Shown here: in pieces, positions 33,691 through 43,780 of the stretch | Numbering within the stretch: position 1 is the first letter of the stretch | How the letters are laid out: every line of letters begins with the position of its first letter | Origin: Verrucomicrobiota bacterium | GTDB taxonomy: Bacteria; Verrucomicrobiota; Kiritimatiellia; RFP12; UBA1067 | Assembly (NCBI GenBank): GCA_023269675.1 | Contig: JAHFSX010000011.1 | Coordinates: forward strand, 62,001-126,000 | Reading direction: 5' to 3' | Length of the DNA: 64,000 bases | Translations under genes and position numbers: made by a program | The notes under the pieces: model-generated | Databases searched by the model: none | What the model saw: only the letters and a program-made list of their open reading frames with translations | Told to the model about the DNA's origin: nothing

Positions 33691-34830
33691 ATGAGAACGA
33701 GCGAGCACATCATCCTGTCGGCGGGGGAAAAGGCGCGGCGCAAGGCGTTCGGGCTGCTGGGCCGCGCCTTCCTGTTCACCGTGACCTCCGTGGCGGCGAT
33801 GGCTGTGCTCGCCATCCTTTTCTTCATCGCCCGCGACGCCTGGCCGTTCTTCAGCGACAGGGGCGTGGGCGACTTCTTCTTTTCCAAGGCGTGGTATCCG
33901 GCACACCAGCCGCCGCAGTTCGGGGCGGCCGCGATTTTCGCGGGCAGCCTGCTGGTGACGGGTGCGGCCGTCGTGCTGGCCGTGCCGCCGGGCGTGTTCG
34001 CGGCGCTCTGCATGAGCGACATTCTTCCGTTCAACGTGCGGCAGGTGCTCAAGCCGGTGATCGAGATGCTGGCCGCCATCCCTTCGGTGGCCTACGGTTT
34101 TTTTGCGCTGGTGGTGCTGGCTCCGCTGCTGCAGGAGTCGGGCGGGCGGGTGCTGGCGGCGGCGTGGTGGGTACTGGCCCTGCCCGCCCTTTTCCTGGCT
34201 TCGGTGGTGGCGGCCGACCTGCTGACTCCGGGGCGGCTGTCACACGCCGCGCACCGTCTGGCCCGGACTTTGCTGACGCTGTGTTTTCTGTCGCTCAGCC
34301 TGGCTTTGCTGGCGCATGTCGGCCGCGTGCTGGGCGGACTGCAGGTGGCGAGCGGCGTGAACGCGCTGACCGCCTCGGTGATTCTGGGCGTGATGGCGCT
34401 GCCGACGATCGTGAGCGTGTCCGAGGACGCGCTGCAGGCGGCGGGCCGCGAGTTGCGCGAAGGCAGCTATGCGCTGGGGGCCACGCGCGCCGAGACGCTG
34501 GTGAAGGTGGTTTTTCCTGCGGCGCTCAGCGGGGTGTTTTCGGCGGTGCTGCTGGGCGTCATGCGCGCCCTGGGCGAGACCATGGTGGTGTGGATGGCCT
34601 CCGGCAACGCGGCGCAGATCCCGAAGCCGTGGTACAACCTGCTCCAGCCGGTGCGCACGCTGACCGCGACGATCGCCGGCGACATGGGCGAGGCCGACCA
34701 GATGACCGGCTCGGCCCACTACCACGTGCTGTTTGCCATGGGGCTCTGCCTGCTTTTGTTCAGTTTCACGTGCAACCTGGCGGGCGAGTGGATTGTGACG
34801 CGCCAGCGCAAACGCCTGAGGGGGGGCTGA
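33691..34830 (+). CDS. pstC: phosphate ABC transporter permease PstC
   Basis: 379 residues. Membrane helices at about 28-50, 74-100 and then at least five more. The ABC permease signature loop is in the last third (EGSYALGATRAETLVKVVFPAAL, with the conserved Gly in the EAA motif). A non-standard loop of about 70 residues between helices (GGRVLAAAWWVLALP to HVGRVLGGLQ) adds two extra hydrophobic segments. It forms the membrane channel together with PstA. The start lies 22 bp after pstS. Confidence 0.93.
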   Translation: MRTSEHIILSAGEKARRKAFGLLGRAFLFTVTSVAAMAVLAILFFIARDAWPFFSDRGVGDFFFSKAWYPAHQPPQFGAAAIFAGSLLVTGAAVVLAVPPGVFAALCMSDILPFNVRQVLKPVIEMLAAIPSVAYGFFALVVLAPLLQESGGRVLAAAWWVLALPALFLASVVAADLLTPGRLSHAAHRLARTLLTLCFLSLSLALLAHVGRVLGGLQVASGVNALTASVILGVMALPTIVSVSEDALQAAGRELREGSYALGATRAETLVKVVFPAALSGVFSAVLLGVMRALGETMVVWMASGNAAQIPKPWYNLLQPVRTLTATIAGDMGEADQMTGSAHYHVLFAMGLCLLLFSFTCNLAGEWIVTRQRKRLRGG

Positions 34831-34833
34831 CCG

Positions 34834-36174
34834 ATGCGCATGACCACACGTAAACTATTGGATCGCGCGTTCACGGCGGCGGCCTGTTTCGCCGTGGGGC
34901 TGATGGTCCTGTTCCTGCTGTTTGTGCTCGGGCCTATCTTCGGCAAGGGTGCGGGGGCCTACGTTTTTACGGGGACGGTCGAGCACCGCCGCATGATGAT
35001 CGACCAGTTCGGACGCGGAGACGAAGCCCGCGTGGCGGCCGAGTGGGCCGGGGCGCAACAGGCGCGCCGTCCGATCTATGACGCTCTGGCGGCCTTCGAG
35101 AAAGAGCTGCCGCAGCTGCCGGCGGCGAAGCGCAAGGCGTTGAAGCCGGCGTTCAAGGCGGTCCGCGAGGGCGTGGCGGTCCTGTTGGGCCCCGAGCCGG
35201 GGGAGCCGCTGCCCGCGCTCACGCGCAAGATGTACGGCCAGACGCGGTGGGAAAAAGTACAGGCCAAGGTGACGGACATCCTGTTCGAAGAGACATGGGA
35301 CTACTCTGAAGGCGCGGGCAAGAAGGTCCTGGTTCCGCGCCAGCCGATGTTCGAGGGGACGGCGCTGGCGCCGCTGTTTCCGCTGCTGCAGACTGACCTG
35401 ACGGCGCTGCTGAGGCCCAGGCTGACCTTTTATCCGGGTTTTCTGACCGACGTGTCGGTTGACGCGCATTTCTTCGGCGGCATCGGGCCGGAGCTGCTCG
35501 GAACCATCTATCTGGCATTGGGAGCGCTGCTGCTCGCCGTGCCGTTCGGCATCATCGCGGCGGTCTATTTTCAGGAGTACGCCAAGGAAGGGGCGGTCCT
35601 GACGTTCCTGCGCACCTGCGTGAACACGCTGGCCGGGGTTCCGAGCGTGGTGTTCGGGCTCTTCGGCTTGGCGTTCTTCATCAACACGATGCATGTCTCG
35701 CCCGGCAAAAGCGTGCTGGCCGGAGCGCTGACCTTGGCGCTGCTGGTGTTGCCGACGGTGATCCGTTCTTCGGAAGAAGCGATCGCGGCGGTGCCGCGCT
35801 CCTACAAAGAGGGCGCGATGGCGCTGGGCGCCGGCCAGTGGCATACGGTCCTGACGGTGATCCTGCCGGCGGCGTTGCCGGGCATCCTCACCGGCATCGT
35901 AATCAGCATGGGGCGCGCGGCGGGCGAGACCGCGCCCATCATTTTCACGGCCGCCGTGAGCGTGGGCAAGCTGGTGAATCCGGCGGAACTGCTGACGCAG
36001 CCGACGCCGGCGCTCTCGTGGAATCTTTACAACCTGTGCACAGAGCACGAGGCGGTCGACGAGATCCGGCATGTGCAGTACGGCATGGCCGCCACCCTGG
36101 TCCTGATCGTGCTGGTGCTGAATCTCACGGCGATCCTCATCCGCGCGCGCGTCGCCCGGAGGCTGAAGGGCTAG
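34834..36174 (+). CDS. pstA: phosphate ABC transporter permease PstA with long periplasmic insertion
   Basis: 446 residues, about 150 more than E. coli PstA. The first membrane helix (about 19-40) is followed by a charged, helical stretch from about 45 to 205 with no membrane segment; the canonical core starts at [21 protein letters not shown] and includes the EAA loop [26 protein letters not shown]. Some proteobacterial PstA proteins carry a similar N-terminal insert (DUF3333), but I cannot align this one to it with confidence. It is encoded 3 bp after pstC. Confidence 0.93.
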   Translation: MRMTTRKLLDRAFTAAACFAVGLMVLFLLFVLGPIFGKGAGAYVFTGTVEHRRMMIDQFGRGDEARVAAEWAGAQQARRPIYDALAAFEKELPQLPAAKRKALKPAFKAVREGVAVLLGPEPGEPLPALTRKMYGQTRWEKVQAKVTDILFEETWDYSEGAGKKVLVPRQPMFEGTALAPLFPLLQTDLTALLRPRLTFYPGFLTDVSVDAHFFGGIGPELLGTIYLALGALLLAVPFGIIAAVYFQEYAKEGAVLTFLRTCVNTLAGVPSVVFGLFGLAFFINTMHVSPGKSVLAGALTLALLVLPTVIRSSEEAIAAVPRSYKEGAMALGAGQWHTVLTVILPAALPGILTGIVISMGRAAGETAPIIFTAAVSVGKLVNPAELLTQPTPALSWNLYNLCTEHEAVDEIRHVQYGMAATLVLIVLVLNLTAILIRARVARRLKG

Positions 36175-36212
36175 CGGGGCGCCTCGCGGCAATTGCCCGA
36201 ACGGGAGAAACG

Positions 36213-36989
36213 ATGAACGCAACCACGCAGATAACAGAAGCGCATGTCGAGGCCAAGGGGTTTTCGGTCTATTACGGCAAGCATGAGGCGGTCCGGAAGG
36301 TGGATCTGGTGATACCCTCTTGCCAGGTGACGGCGATCATCGGCCCGAGCGGGTGCGGCAAGAGCACCTTCCTGCGGGCGATCAACCGCATGAACGACCT
36401 GATCCAGGGATGTCGCGCGGAGGGTGAGCTGGTGCTGGACGGCCAGAACGTGTACGGCGGCGATGTGGACGCCGCGGTGCTGCGCCGCAGGATCGGCATG
36501 GTGTTCCAGAAGCCGAATCCCTTTCCGAAATCGATCTACGACAACGTCGCCTACGGGCCGCGCCTGCACGGCAACTGTTCGAAAGGCGAGCTCGATGACA
36601 TCGTTGAGGAGAGTTTGCGGGGCGCTGTGCTTTGGGACGAGGTCAAGGACCGGTTGGGGAGAAATGCCCTCGGGCTGTCGGGCGGGCAGGCGCAGCGGCT
36701 GTGCCTGGCGCGGGCGCTGGCGGTGAAGCCCGAGATGCTGCTGATGGACGAGCCGACCTCGGCGCTGGATCCCAAGGCCACGGCGCGCATCGAGGAGCTG
36801 ATCGTCCAGCTGCGCGGGCGTTACACGATCGCGATCGTCACGCACAACATGCAGCAGGCGGCGCGGGTTTCCGACATGACGGCCTTTTTTTACGAGGGCA
36901 ATCTGGTGGAATTCGACGCGACGAAAGAGCTTTTCACGCGGCCGCGCGAGAAGCAGACCGAGGATTACATCACAGGGCGGTTCGGGTGA
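36213..36989 (+). CDS. pstB: phosphate ABC transporter ATP-binding protein PstB
   Basis: 258 residues from the ATG at 36213 (GGGAGAAA upstream). Walker [10 protein letters not shown] (about 45-53), Q-loop in [24 protein letters not shown] signature [15 protein letters not shown], Walker [13 protein letters not shown], and H-loop [13 protein letters not shown]. The KPNPFP sequence next to the Q-loop is diagnostic for PstB. It energises PstCA. Confidence 0.97.
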   Translation: MNATTQITEAHVEAKGFSVYYGKHEAVRKVDLVIPSCQVTAIIGPSGCGKSTFLRAINRMNDLIQGCRAEGELVLDGQNVYGGDVDAAVLRRRIGMVFQKPNPFPKSIYDNVAYGPRLHGNCSKGELDDIVEESLRGAVLWDEVKDRLGRNALGLSGGQAQRLCLARALAVKPEMLLMDEPTSALDPKATARIEELIVQLRGRYTIAIVTHNMQQAARVSDMTAFFYEGNLVEFDATKELFTRPREKQTEDYITGRFG

Positions 36990-37010
36990 GCCCCCGAGAC
37001 GGAGGTTGAC

Positions 37011-37679
37011 ATGAATCTGATTTTCGCGCGCGAGAGCGAGATGTTGAAAGAGTCCGTGCTGCGGCTCGCAGGTGAGGTCGAATGGCGCTTGACCGAGGTG
37101 CTCAAGGCCACGGAGCAGCGCGACAAGGAGTCGCTGCTGGCATGGATGGAGCGCGACAACGAAATCGATGAGCGCGAGGTTGTGATCGAGGAGGAGTGCC
37201 TTAAGATCCTGGCCCTGCACCAGCCGGTGGCTCGGGATTTGCGGTTCGTCGTCGCGGTGCTCAAGATCAACAACGACCTGGAGCGCATCGGCGACATCGT
37301 GGCGAATATCGCCGACCGCGGCGTGCGGCTGACGGCTTTCCCGGTGACGGCGTTTCAGAACAAGATCATGCGCATGGGGCAGGTGACCCGCGAAATGCTC
37401 AAAGCGAGCATCGACGCGCTGGTCGCGCTGGATGTGAAGAAGGCGGTGGCCGTCATCGCGCGCGACGACGAGGTCGACCGGCTGAACGTGGAGGTCATCC
37501 AGGCGGTGATCGCCCAGGCGACGCCGGGGAACTCCGGCGCGATGACCGAGGCGCTGATTCTGACGCACAGCATCGCGCGGGACCTGGAGCGGATCGGCGA
37601 CCATGCCACCAACATCGCCGAGGATGTCGCCTATCTGGTGGACGGCACGATCATACGGCACAAGAGTGTGCGGAGATAA
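37011..37679 (+). CDS. phoU: phosphate signalling regulator PhoU
   Basis: 222 residues, the family length. Two related three-helix bundles each carry the metal-binding E/DxxxD pattern: KINNDLERIGDIVANIADR (about 83-101) and SIARDLERIGDHATNIAED (about 185-203). PhoU couples the Pst transporter to PhoR and keeps the Pho response off when phosphate is plentiful. GGAGG precedes the start. Confidence 0.97.
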   Translation: MNLIFARESEMLKESVLRLAGEVEWRLTEVLKATEQRDKESLLAWMERDNEIDEREVVIEEECLKILALHQPVARDLRFVVAVLKINNDLERIGDIVANIADRGVRLTAFPVTAFQNKIMRMGQVTREMLKASIDALVALDVKKAVAVIARDDEVDRLNVEVIQAVIAQATPGNSGAMTEALILTHSIARDLERIGDHATNIAEDVAYLVDGTIIRHKSVRR

Positions 37680-37690
37680 ACGGAGGAGCT

Positions 37691-38380
37691 ATGGCGAACG
37701 AGACCCTGCTGATTGTGGAGGACGATGCCGATATCCGGGAGCTGCTCCGGTTCAACCTGGAGCGCGAAGGCTACCGAATCGCCGAAAGCGCCTCAGCCGA
37801 AGAGGCGCACCGGCAGATGGCCAAAGCCGCCCCTGACCTGATCCTGCTGGACCTCATGTTGCCGGGCACCGACGGCTTCGCGTTCTGCCGGGCCGTGCGG
37901 GCGGACGAGCGGACCGCCAAGATCCCGGTGATCATGGTGACGGCGCGCGACGAGGACGCCGACATCGTGGCCGGGCTGGAGGTGGGCGCGGACGACTACA
38001 TGACCAAGCCCTTCAGCGCGCGCATCCTCTCGGCGCGCGTGCGGGCGGTGTTGCGGCGGCGCGCGGTCGAGCCGGAGGACGACTTCAACGTGTTGGTGCG
38101 GGGGCCGCTCGAGATCGACCGCACGCGCTATGCGGTCAAGACGGCCGGAAAGCCGGTGACCCTGACGCTGGGCGAGTTCAAGATGCTCGACCTTTTCATG
38201 AAAAGGCCGGGCGTGGTGTTCTCGCGGTACCAGGTTGTGGATGCGGTGCACGGGGAAGCCTATCCGGTGACGGACCGCTCGGTGGATGTGCAGATCTTGG
38301 GACTCCGGCGTAAGCTCGGCAAGCACGGCGCTTTGATCGAGACGGTCCGCGGGGTCGGATATCGGCTGAAAGCGGAGTAA
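37691..38380 (+). CDS. phoB: phosphate response regulator PhoB (OmpR family)
   Basis: 229 residues. The receiver domain (1-120) has the acidic pair EDD near residue 10 and phosphoacceptor Asp in LILLDLMLPG, Thr in IMVTARDED and Lys in DDYMTKPFS. The C-terminal winged helix (about 130-229) includes the recognition region DRSVDVQILGLRRKLG and RGVGYRL at the end. It is encoded 11 bp after phoU and 3 bp before the sensor kinase, so assignment to PhoB is strong from context. It is the expected binder of the 11-bp-period repeats at 30621, 31213 and 32746. Confidence 0.95.
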   Translation: MANETLLIVEDDADIRELLRFNLEREGYRIAESASAEEAHRQMAKAAPDLILLDLMLPGTDGFAFCRAVRADERTAKIPVIMVTARDEDADIVAGLEVGADDYMTKPFSARILSARVRAVLRRRAVEPEDDFNVLVRGPLEIDRTRYAVKTAGKPVTLTLGEFKMLDLFMKRPGVVFSRYQVVDAVHGEAYPVTDRSVDVQILGLRRKLGKHGALIETVRGVGYRLKAE

Positions 38381-38383
38381 AAC

Positions 38384-40156
38384 GTGAAGACTCGGGCGCT
38401 GTTCTGGCAATTTTTCGGCACGCACATCCTGATCCTGTTTGCGGCGGTCGGGTTCGTCGCGTTCTACACCTGGCATTCCAGCCGGACGGCCTTTCACAGG
38501 GAGTGGGTGCGCGAGTTGGAGATGCAGGCCCGTTTGGCGGCGGCGCTGTTGCCGCAGGCCGACGGCTCGGTGGACGAGGCGGCGACCCGGCGTTTCTTTG
38601 AGCGGCTGGGGCAGATCGGCGAGCACCGGGTGACGCTGATCCTGCCGGACGGCAAGGTGCTGATGGACTCCGGCGCGGACGCCCGACGGATGGAGCCGCA
38701 TAACGACCGGCCCGAGGTGATCGAGGCGCTCAAGACCGGCCAGGGTCAGAGTCAGCGGTACAGCGCCAGCCTCGGTAAACAGATGCTCTACCTGGCTCAG
38801 CGGGTGCCGCGCGAGGGGACCGTGCAGGCGGTCGTGCGGGTGTCGGTGCCGGTGCATACGCTGACGCGCGAGATGGACGCGGCGGACCGGATCCTGATGG
38901 TTCTGCTGGCGGTGGTGCTGGGCGCGACGCTGCTGCTCAGTTACGCGGCCGCGAGACGGATCATCGGGCCCGTTTCCGAGTTGCAGAAGGGATTGACGCG
39001 CATCGGGAACGGCGAGTGGTCCTACCGGCTGGAGATCCCGCCGGTGCCGCATCTGGCCGCGCTTGCGCGGTCGATCAACCAGACGGCCGACCGGCTGCAT
39101 AAGTACATCCAGGAGCTGGACGAGGAGCGCAATCTGCGGACGTTGATCCTGTCCAACATGACACGCGGGGTGATCGCCATCGACAACGGGCACGCCATCA
39201 TGGACATCAACGACTCGGCGTTGAGGCTTTTGGATTTGAGCCCGCCCGCGGCTGAAGGCGAGCGCATCGGCGAGGTGGTCAGGTATCCCGAACTGCTGCT
39301 GCTGATCGACGAGAGCGAGCGTGCCGGCGTGCCGGTCGAGAAAGAGATGACAGTGGACGGCGCGGGCGAGATGTTGCTGAACATGCGGGCTACGGCGCTG
39401 AACGACAGGGAAGGTCAGCGTCTCGGCACGCTGGTGGTGCTGAGCGACGTGACCCTGTTGCGGCGGCTGGAGACGGTGCGGCAGGACTTTGTGGCCAACG
39501 TGTCGCACGAGCTGCGCACGCCGGTCACGTCCATCAAGGGGTTCGCCGAGGCGCTCCTGGACGGTGCCGTTCAGGACCCCGCGACGGCGGACCGTTTCCT
39601 CAAGATCATCGTGCGGCAGGCGGGCCAGCTGGAGTCGATCATCCGCGACCTGCTGGAGCTGTCGAGGCTGGAGCAGAACCCGGCGCACCCGCTTGAGCGG
39701 CACGAGACCCCTGTGGCCGGGGTTTTGAAGAGCGCGATCGAACTTTGTCAGAGCCATGCCGAGGGACGCCAAGTGAAGGTTTTCCTCTCCTGCCCGGAGG
39801 GGCTGACAGCCCTGATGCACGCGGGACTGATGGAGCAGGCCGTTGTAAACCTCATCGACAATGCGATCAAATATGGCGCGGTCGGCGAAAGCGTTCAGGT
39901 GGATGTGGGTGCGGACAAAGACGGGTCCTGCGTCTGGATCACGGTGCGCGATTACGGACAAGGCATCGAGCACAAACATCTGGAGCGCCTGTTCGAACGC
40001 TTCTACCGCGTGGACAAGGGCCGCAGCCGCGAGGTGGGCGGGACGGGGCTCGGGCTGGCCATCGTCAAGCACATCGTGCTCATCCATGGCGGCACGGTCG
40101 GAGTGGCGAGCGAACCCGGCAAAGGCGCCACCTTCACCATCCGTCTGCCCGCGTGA
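38384..40156 (+). CDS. phoR: phosphate sensor histidine kinase PhoR
   Basis: 590 residues. Membrane helix at about 7-27, a periplasmic or extracytoplasmic domain (28-165), a second helix (about 168-188), then HAMP (about 190-245), a PAS-like domain (about 250-360), HisKA with HELRTPVTSIKGF, and HATPase with NLIDNAIKYG, GQGIEHKHLERLFERFYR and GTGLGLAIVKHI. The layout is that of full-length PhoR with a periplasmic sensor, as in Bacillus, rather than the short E. coli form. It is the last gene of the pst-pho run. Confidence 0.93.
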   Translation: MKTRALFWQFFGTHILILFAAVGFVAFYTWHSSRTAFHREWVRELEMQARLAAALLPQADGSVDEAATRRFFERLGQIGEHRVTLILPDGKVLMDSGADARRMEPHNDRPEVIEALKTGQGQSQRYSASLGKQMLYLAQRVPREGTVQAVVRVSVPVHTLTREMDAADRILMVLLAVVLGATLLLSYAAARRIIGPVSELQKGLTRIGNGEWSYRLEIPPVPHLAALARSINQTADRLHKYIQELDEERNLRTLILSNMTRGVIAIDNGHAIMDINDSALRLLDLSPPAAEGERIGEVVRYPELLLLIDESERAGVPVEKEMTVDGAGEMLLNMRATALNDREGQRLGTLVVLSDVTLLRRLETVRQDFVANVSHELRTPVTSIKGFAEALLDGAVQDPATADRFLKIIVRQAGQLESIIRDLLELSRLEQNPAHPLERHETPVAGVLKSAIELCQSHAEGRQVKVFLSCPEGLTALMHAGLMEQAVVNLIDNAIKYGAVGESVQVDVGADKDGSCVWITVRDYGQGIEHKHLERLFERFYRVDKGRSREVGGTGLGLAIVKHIVLIHGGTVGVASEPGKGATFTIRLPA

Positions 40157-40235
40157 GCCGGGCAGGCGGAACTTACGGGAAGCCTGACTAGAAATGCGTC
40201 ACCTTCGCGAAGCGCGGCGGGCGAACGGAAAGGGT

Positions 40236-42269
40236 TCAGTTGACCCGAATGAGCGTGCCCGCATCGCGGCGCAGCCAGATGCCGGTCGCCGTTGTGCGCA
40301 GCTCCCATTTGCGGGTTCCGGTGACCGTCACGTCACTCGCGGCGAAATCGCCGGTCTTGCTGCCGAAAGATATCAGGCAGAACGCGGGCACGCTGCCCGT
40401 GTAGGCGTTGGCGTTCACCACCAGCTTCGCGCCGCTGCCGACCGCCAGGGTGCCGCAGGCGAACGTCCCGACACCCTGCGGCCCGAACGTGAAGCGCAGC
40501 GTGCTGGCCCGGGTGCCGTCCGGCGTGGCGTGCAGTTCGACCGCCTGCGCGTAAAGCGCGCCGGACTCCGCCACCGACACGGTGCCGGTGCCGTAGTCGC
40601 CCACGTGCAGCGTGGCGGTCTTGCCCGCGACCGTGTTGCTGATCACGACCGCGCCGCCCGCCAGGGCGAACGTGCCGACGCTGCCCGGCGCGACATTCGT
40701 GTTCCCGTAGCCCGCGGAGGCGTAGATCTTGGTCATGCCCCACCGCGCCAGCGCATCGGCTCCGCCGACATAGACGTCGCGGACCGCCTCGAACAGGCCG
40801 TTCGAAAGGGTGCAGTTGCCCGCGCCGCCCGAAAAGCCGGCGACGAAGTGCCCCGTGGCGAGGTTGGTGGCCAGGTTCTGGTTGCCGAAGCCTTGGCGGA
40901 AGATGCCGCCCGACTGGTTGAAATCGCCGCGCGTCGCCTTGTTGAGACCCAACGCAAAGCCGCCCGCGTTGGAGATCGCTCCGCCGCTGAGATTGACTTG
41001 GCCCCATGGCGTCCTTGTGCCGCCGTTATAGTTCCAGCCGACCGCTATCGCCGGCGCTCCGGCGTTTCCCCACGTCTTTGACGTGTCGGTCATATCGAAC
41101 ACGCCGTTGGTCACGTTGACCTGCGCGATAACCCCCGCCTTGGACGAGTCGCGTCCGACGGAAATGCAACCGGAACCGGGCATGGCGAAGGTGCCGCCAT
41201 AGACGTTGACCTGCGCCATGCCGGAATTCTTGTCGCGAGCCATCACGATCTGCTTGAAGGCGGCGTAGCCGCCCTGCCACACGTTGACCGCGACCGTGCC
41301 CCCGCTGGCATTCGGGTAGAAGTTCGCCTCGGTGGAATCGGTGTTTGTGCCGACGACCAGCCGCCCCTGGCGCACATCGATGGCGGTGTATCCGCTGGCG
41401 CTCATAAAGGGACGGCCGCTTGAAAGCACCGAGATGAAGGTGAACGCCGCATTCTCTCCGGCGACCTCGAGGCGGGACGTCGTGTTCGCCAAAGAATCAA
41501 GATAGAAGGCGTTGCCGGTGAACACCTTGGCCGTGCCGTCCAAACGCACCGTGCCCGCGTTCACCAATCTGAGCGACGCGAAGCTGGCGTCACCCGCGTC
41601 GTTCGTGTTGGCCAGCGTCAGCGTGCCGCCGCTCATGTGGAACTGTCCGCCGTTGACATTCAGCCCGCCGACATTCCCGGAATAGAAATTGGCGACGCCG
41701 TTCGTCATCTCCAACAGCCCGCCCGTCGAGACCGTCAGATAACGCGCTTCCGTCCGTGTCTGCTTATTCGAATCGCCGACCTGAAGCACGCCGTCTTCGA
41801 TCCGGAAAAGACCGGCGAGCGTGGCGAAATCCGACGCGCGGTTCGTCGATCCGTATTTGAAGGTCCCGCCGGCTTTCAGGACCAGAGCCGACCCGGCCTT
41901 GATGTTGACCACGCCGTTGCTGCCGAGCAGGGAGCCCCCCGCGATTTCCAGACGCGTGGTGTTGACGCCGGCGTTCGCCAGCGTCAGGTCAGAGAATGTG
42001 CCCGCCACATTTGTATCCGCGCTGACCGTGTACGCCCCCGCCGTATTCGTGATGAAGGCCGGATTGAAATCCGGCACGCCCGCCGTCCACGCCACCGTGT
42101 TCGACCAGGCGCCATCCGCAGCGCCTGTCCAAACCGTCTGCCCGCTGGCCGCTCCGCTAAAGGCCGACAGTCCGAAGGCCATCGCGCCGGCACGCCCAAG
42201 ACCTGCCCTGAAAAAGGCGCTCTTCAGGCCCGACAGATAAATCCCCGCCACCCGCTTATTTTGTTTCAT
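40236..42269 (-). CDS. secreted autotransporter-like beta-helix protein
   Basis: 677 residues from the ATG at 42269 (GGGGA 9 bp upstream); a GTG 15 bp earlier is an alternative. Signal peptide to about residue 43 (GAASG). The mature protein starts QTVWTGAADGAWSNTVAWTAGVPDF, a common opening of passenger proteins with autotransporter-associated beta strands, and continues with irregular parallel strand repeats (Gly/Asn/Thr-rich, e.g. SLLGSNGVVNIKAGSALVLKAGG, GTFALAGGAVVISNTVAGKTATLHVG). No C-terminal transporter barrel, anchoring motif or PEP-CTERM is present, so the export route beyond the periplasm is unclear. It is convergent with phoR. Confidence 0.75.
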   Translation of the reverse strand: MKQNKRVAGIYLSGLKSAFFRAGLGRAGAMAFGLSAFSGAASGQTVWTGAADGAWSNTVAWTAGVPDFNPAFITNTAGAYTVSADTNVAGTFSDLTLANAGVNTTRLEIAGGSLLGSNGVVNIKAGSALVLKAGGTFKYGSTNRASDFATLAGLFRIEDGVLQVGDSNKQTRTEARYLTVSTGGLLEMTNGVANFYSGNVGGLNVNGGQFHMSGGTLTLANTNDAGDASFASLRLVNAGTVRLDGTAKVFTGNAFYLDSLANTTSRLEVAGENAAFTFISVLSSGRPFMSASGYTAIDVRQGRLVVGTNTDSTEANFYPNASGGTVAVNVWQGGYAAFKQIVMARDKNSGMAQVNVYGGTFAMPGSGCISVGRDSSKAGVIAQVNVTNGVFDMTDTSKTWGNAGAPAIAVGWNYNGGTRTPWGQVNLSGGAISNAGGFALGLNKATRGDFNQSGGIFRQGFGNQNLATNLATGHFVAGFSGGAGNCTLSNGLFEAVRDVYVGGADALARWGMTKIYASAGYGNTNVAPGSVGTFALAGGAVVISNTVAGKTATLHVGDYGTGTVSVAESGALYAQAVELHATPDGTRASTLRFTFGPQGVGTFACGTLAVGSGAKLVVNANAYTGSVPAFCLISFGSKTGDFAASDVTVTGTRKWELRTTATGIWLRRDAGTLIRVN

Positions 42270-42972
42270 ACCGTCGTTCCCCACATTTGCTCAACAGAAC
42301 CAGCCCTCATACAAATCACACGCAGTCCCTAGAGGAGAGCGGAAAAATCCAGCTCCCTAAACGGCGTCTATAATGCGTTGGGGAACGTAAAAATGTCAAT
42401 GCCCTATTCGCCTTCCCCGCCAACAAGGGTGCGATTGAAAAGTGTCAGCAGTTGAGTGACAAAAACAGGTTGGAGGTCCTGCTTTTTATGGCGTGCGGTG
42501 ACAAGCGCAGCGCGGCACCGCTTTCTGACCGGTCCAAGCAAAGCGGCGTCGCGCGGGATACCGCTTGCCGCCGCACTCCACATCACGCCTGCATTTCGCA
42601 CCGCTCTCACACTGCCAGAAGGTGCGCTCATACGAAGAGACACCTACTTCCACGTTCTGAAAGCCTGCCTAACGCGTCGACAACCTCAAATCTGCCCTTC
42701 CCTTTCAGCGCTTTTCAATGGCACTCCGACGGCCATCGCCACGGGACCCGGACCGCCGAAACGGTGGGTCGCGCGGGACGGCCGCGCCCCCGCGGGCTCG
42801 GCGGGCTTCCGTGGCACCCTCTCGCTTGAGAATAACCTGCCTCCGTGCTTGACGGAGTACGCGAGACTTGTCAAAGTTCTGCAGAAACATGGGCGGGGTT
42901 CGCAAACAGGCGCAGTGACCGTGCATGGCGGTTTGCTGGCGGCACCCTGTTCGGAGGAGAAGGCAAGCTTCA
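42270..42972. other. gene-poor region of about 700 bp
   Basis: Apart from the promoter of the beta-helix gene I find no supported feature. Overlapping frames such as 42456-42992 are rich in Arg, Pro and Ala, lack ribosome binding sites and resemble no family. The stretch is a candidate for gene decay or for an unrecognised small RNA, with no direct evidence for either. Confidence 0.4.
42370..42399 (-). promoter_or_regulatory. candidate promoter of the beta-helix gene at 42269
   Basis: On the minus strand TTGACA (42394-42399), 18 bp, CATTAT (42370-42375). This would give a leader of about 95 nt before the ATG at 42269. Confidence 0.5.
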
Positions 42973-43233
42973 ATGCGCTATGTGGAGTTTAGAGACGCGA
43001 TAGATCGGGAGCTGCGTCGGGCGCCTGACGGTCTGACGTGGGTGGAGTTGCGTGATCGACTCGGTCTGCCATACGAACGTCCGTGTCCGACATGGACTCG
43101 CGGCTTGGAGCAAGAGATTGGGCTTTGCCGCTCGAAAGGTCCCGGGCGCGGCCTTGTTTGGAGCGTGGTGAGTCAGCCTGGGAAGGCCGGAACAATGGGT
43201 GCCGGAAACGGCCGTTCCAGCTCGCTTCCCTGA
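42973..43233 (+). CDS. small winged-helix-like protein
   Basis: 86 residues. The first 60 (VEFRDAIDRELRRAPDGLTWVELRDRLGLP, then CPTWTRGLEQEIGL and GRGLVWSV) have the helix-turn-helix-wing rhythm of small winged-helix domains used in DNA binding or in restriction and repair proteins. The tail after GRGLVWSVV is low-complexity and may be non-native. GGAGGAG lies 12 bp upstream, slightly far. The function is unknown; composition and pattern support a real gene more than the overlapping frames. Confidence 0.55.
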   Translation: MRYVEFRDAIDRELRRAPDGLTWVELRDRLGLPYERPCPTWTRGLEQEIGLCRSKGPGRGLVWSVVSQPGKAGTMGAGNGRSSSLP

Positions 43234-43271
43234 ACTTTATCTTTGAGGCTTGGATCGAAAGGAGCACAAAT

Positions 43272-43667
43272 ATGAGAACGAACCGTGCGGTTCCTGTGTT
43301 GTTCAGTGTGGCGGCCCTCTACGACGGCGTGCTCGGGGCCGCTTTCTTGACCGCGAGCGGGGACCTGTTCCATTGGCTGGGCGTGGCGCCGCCGAATCAT
43401 CCGGGCTATGTGCATTTTCCGGCGGCCTTGCTGATCGTCTTCGCGGTCATGTTCATGGCCGTCGCCGTAAACCCCGTCAAGAACCGCAATCTGATACCTT
43501 ACGGCATCCTGCTGAAGGTGTCGTACTGCGGCGTCGCCATGTTCCACTGGTTCACCGCCGGCATCCCGGGCATGTGGAAGCCCTTCTGCCTTGCCGATCT
43601 CGTCTTTCTGGTGCTCTTCGTTTGGGCGTGGGCCGTGATCGGGGAAGGCCGGCCCCGGTACGAATGA
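43272..43667 (+). CDS. small four-helix membrane protein
   Basis: 131 residues from the ATG at 43272 (AAAGGAGC upstream); the frame is open further upstream without a start signal. Four hydrophobic helices are visible: about 7-27, 47-67, 75-95 and 104-124. Conserved-looking features are the LYDGVLGAAFL start and a Pro/His-rich loop APPNHPGYVHFPA. It resembles small uncharacterised membrane proteins (DUF4345-type size), with no assigned function. It may be co-transcribed with the small gene at 42973. Confidence 0.65.
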   Translation: MRTNRAVPVLFSVAALYDGVLGAAFLTASGDLFHWLGVAPPNHPGYVHFPAALLIVFAVMFMAVAVNPVKNRNLIPYGILLKVSYCGVAMFHWFTAGIPGMWKPFCLADLVFLVLFVWAWAVIGEGRPRYE

Positions 43668-43780
43668 GGCGTTGGCCGCGCGGAGGAGTGCGACGCGGCT
43701 CCCCGCCCCCGTCACGGACAGGTTGCCCGCACCGCCCGGCGTGTGCTAACATCGGGCCACACACGAAAGCGGGGTTACCG

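Noticed and set aside
42456..42992. 178-residue plus-strand frame in the gene-poor region
   Set aside because: No ribosome binding site, Arg/Pro/Ala-rich composition and no recognisable domain. It also overlaps the start of the better supported small gene at 42973.
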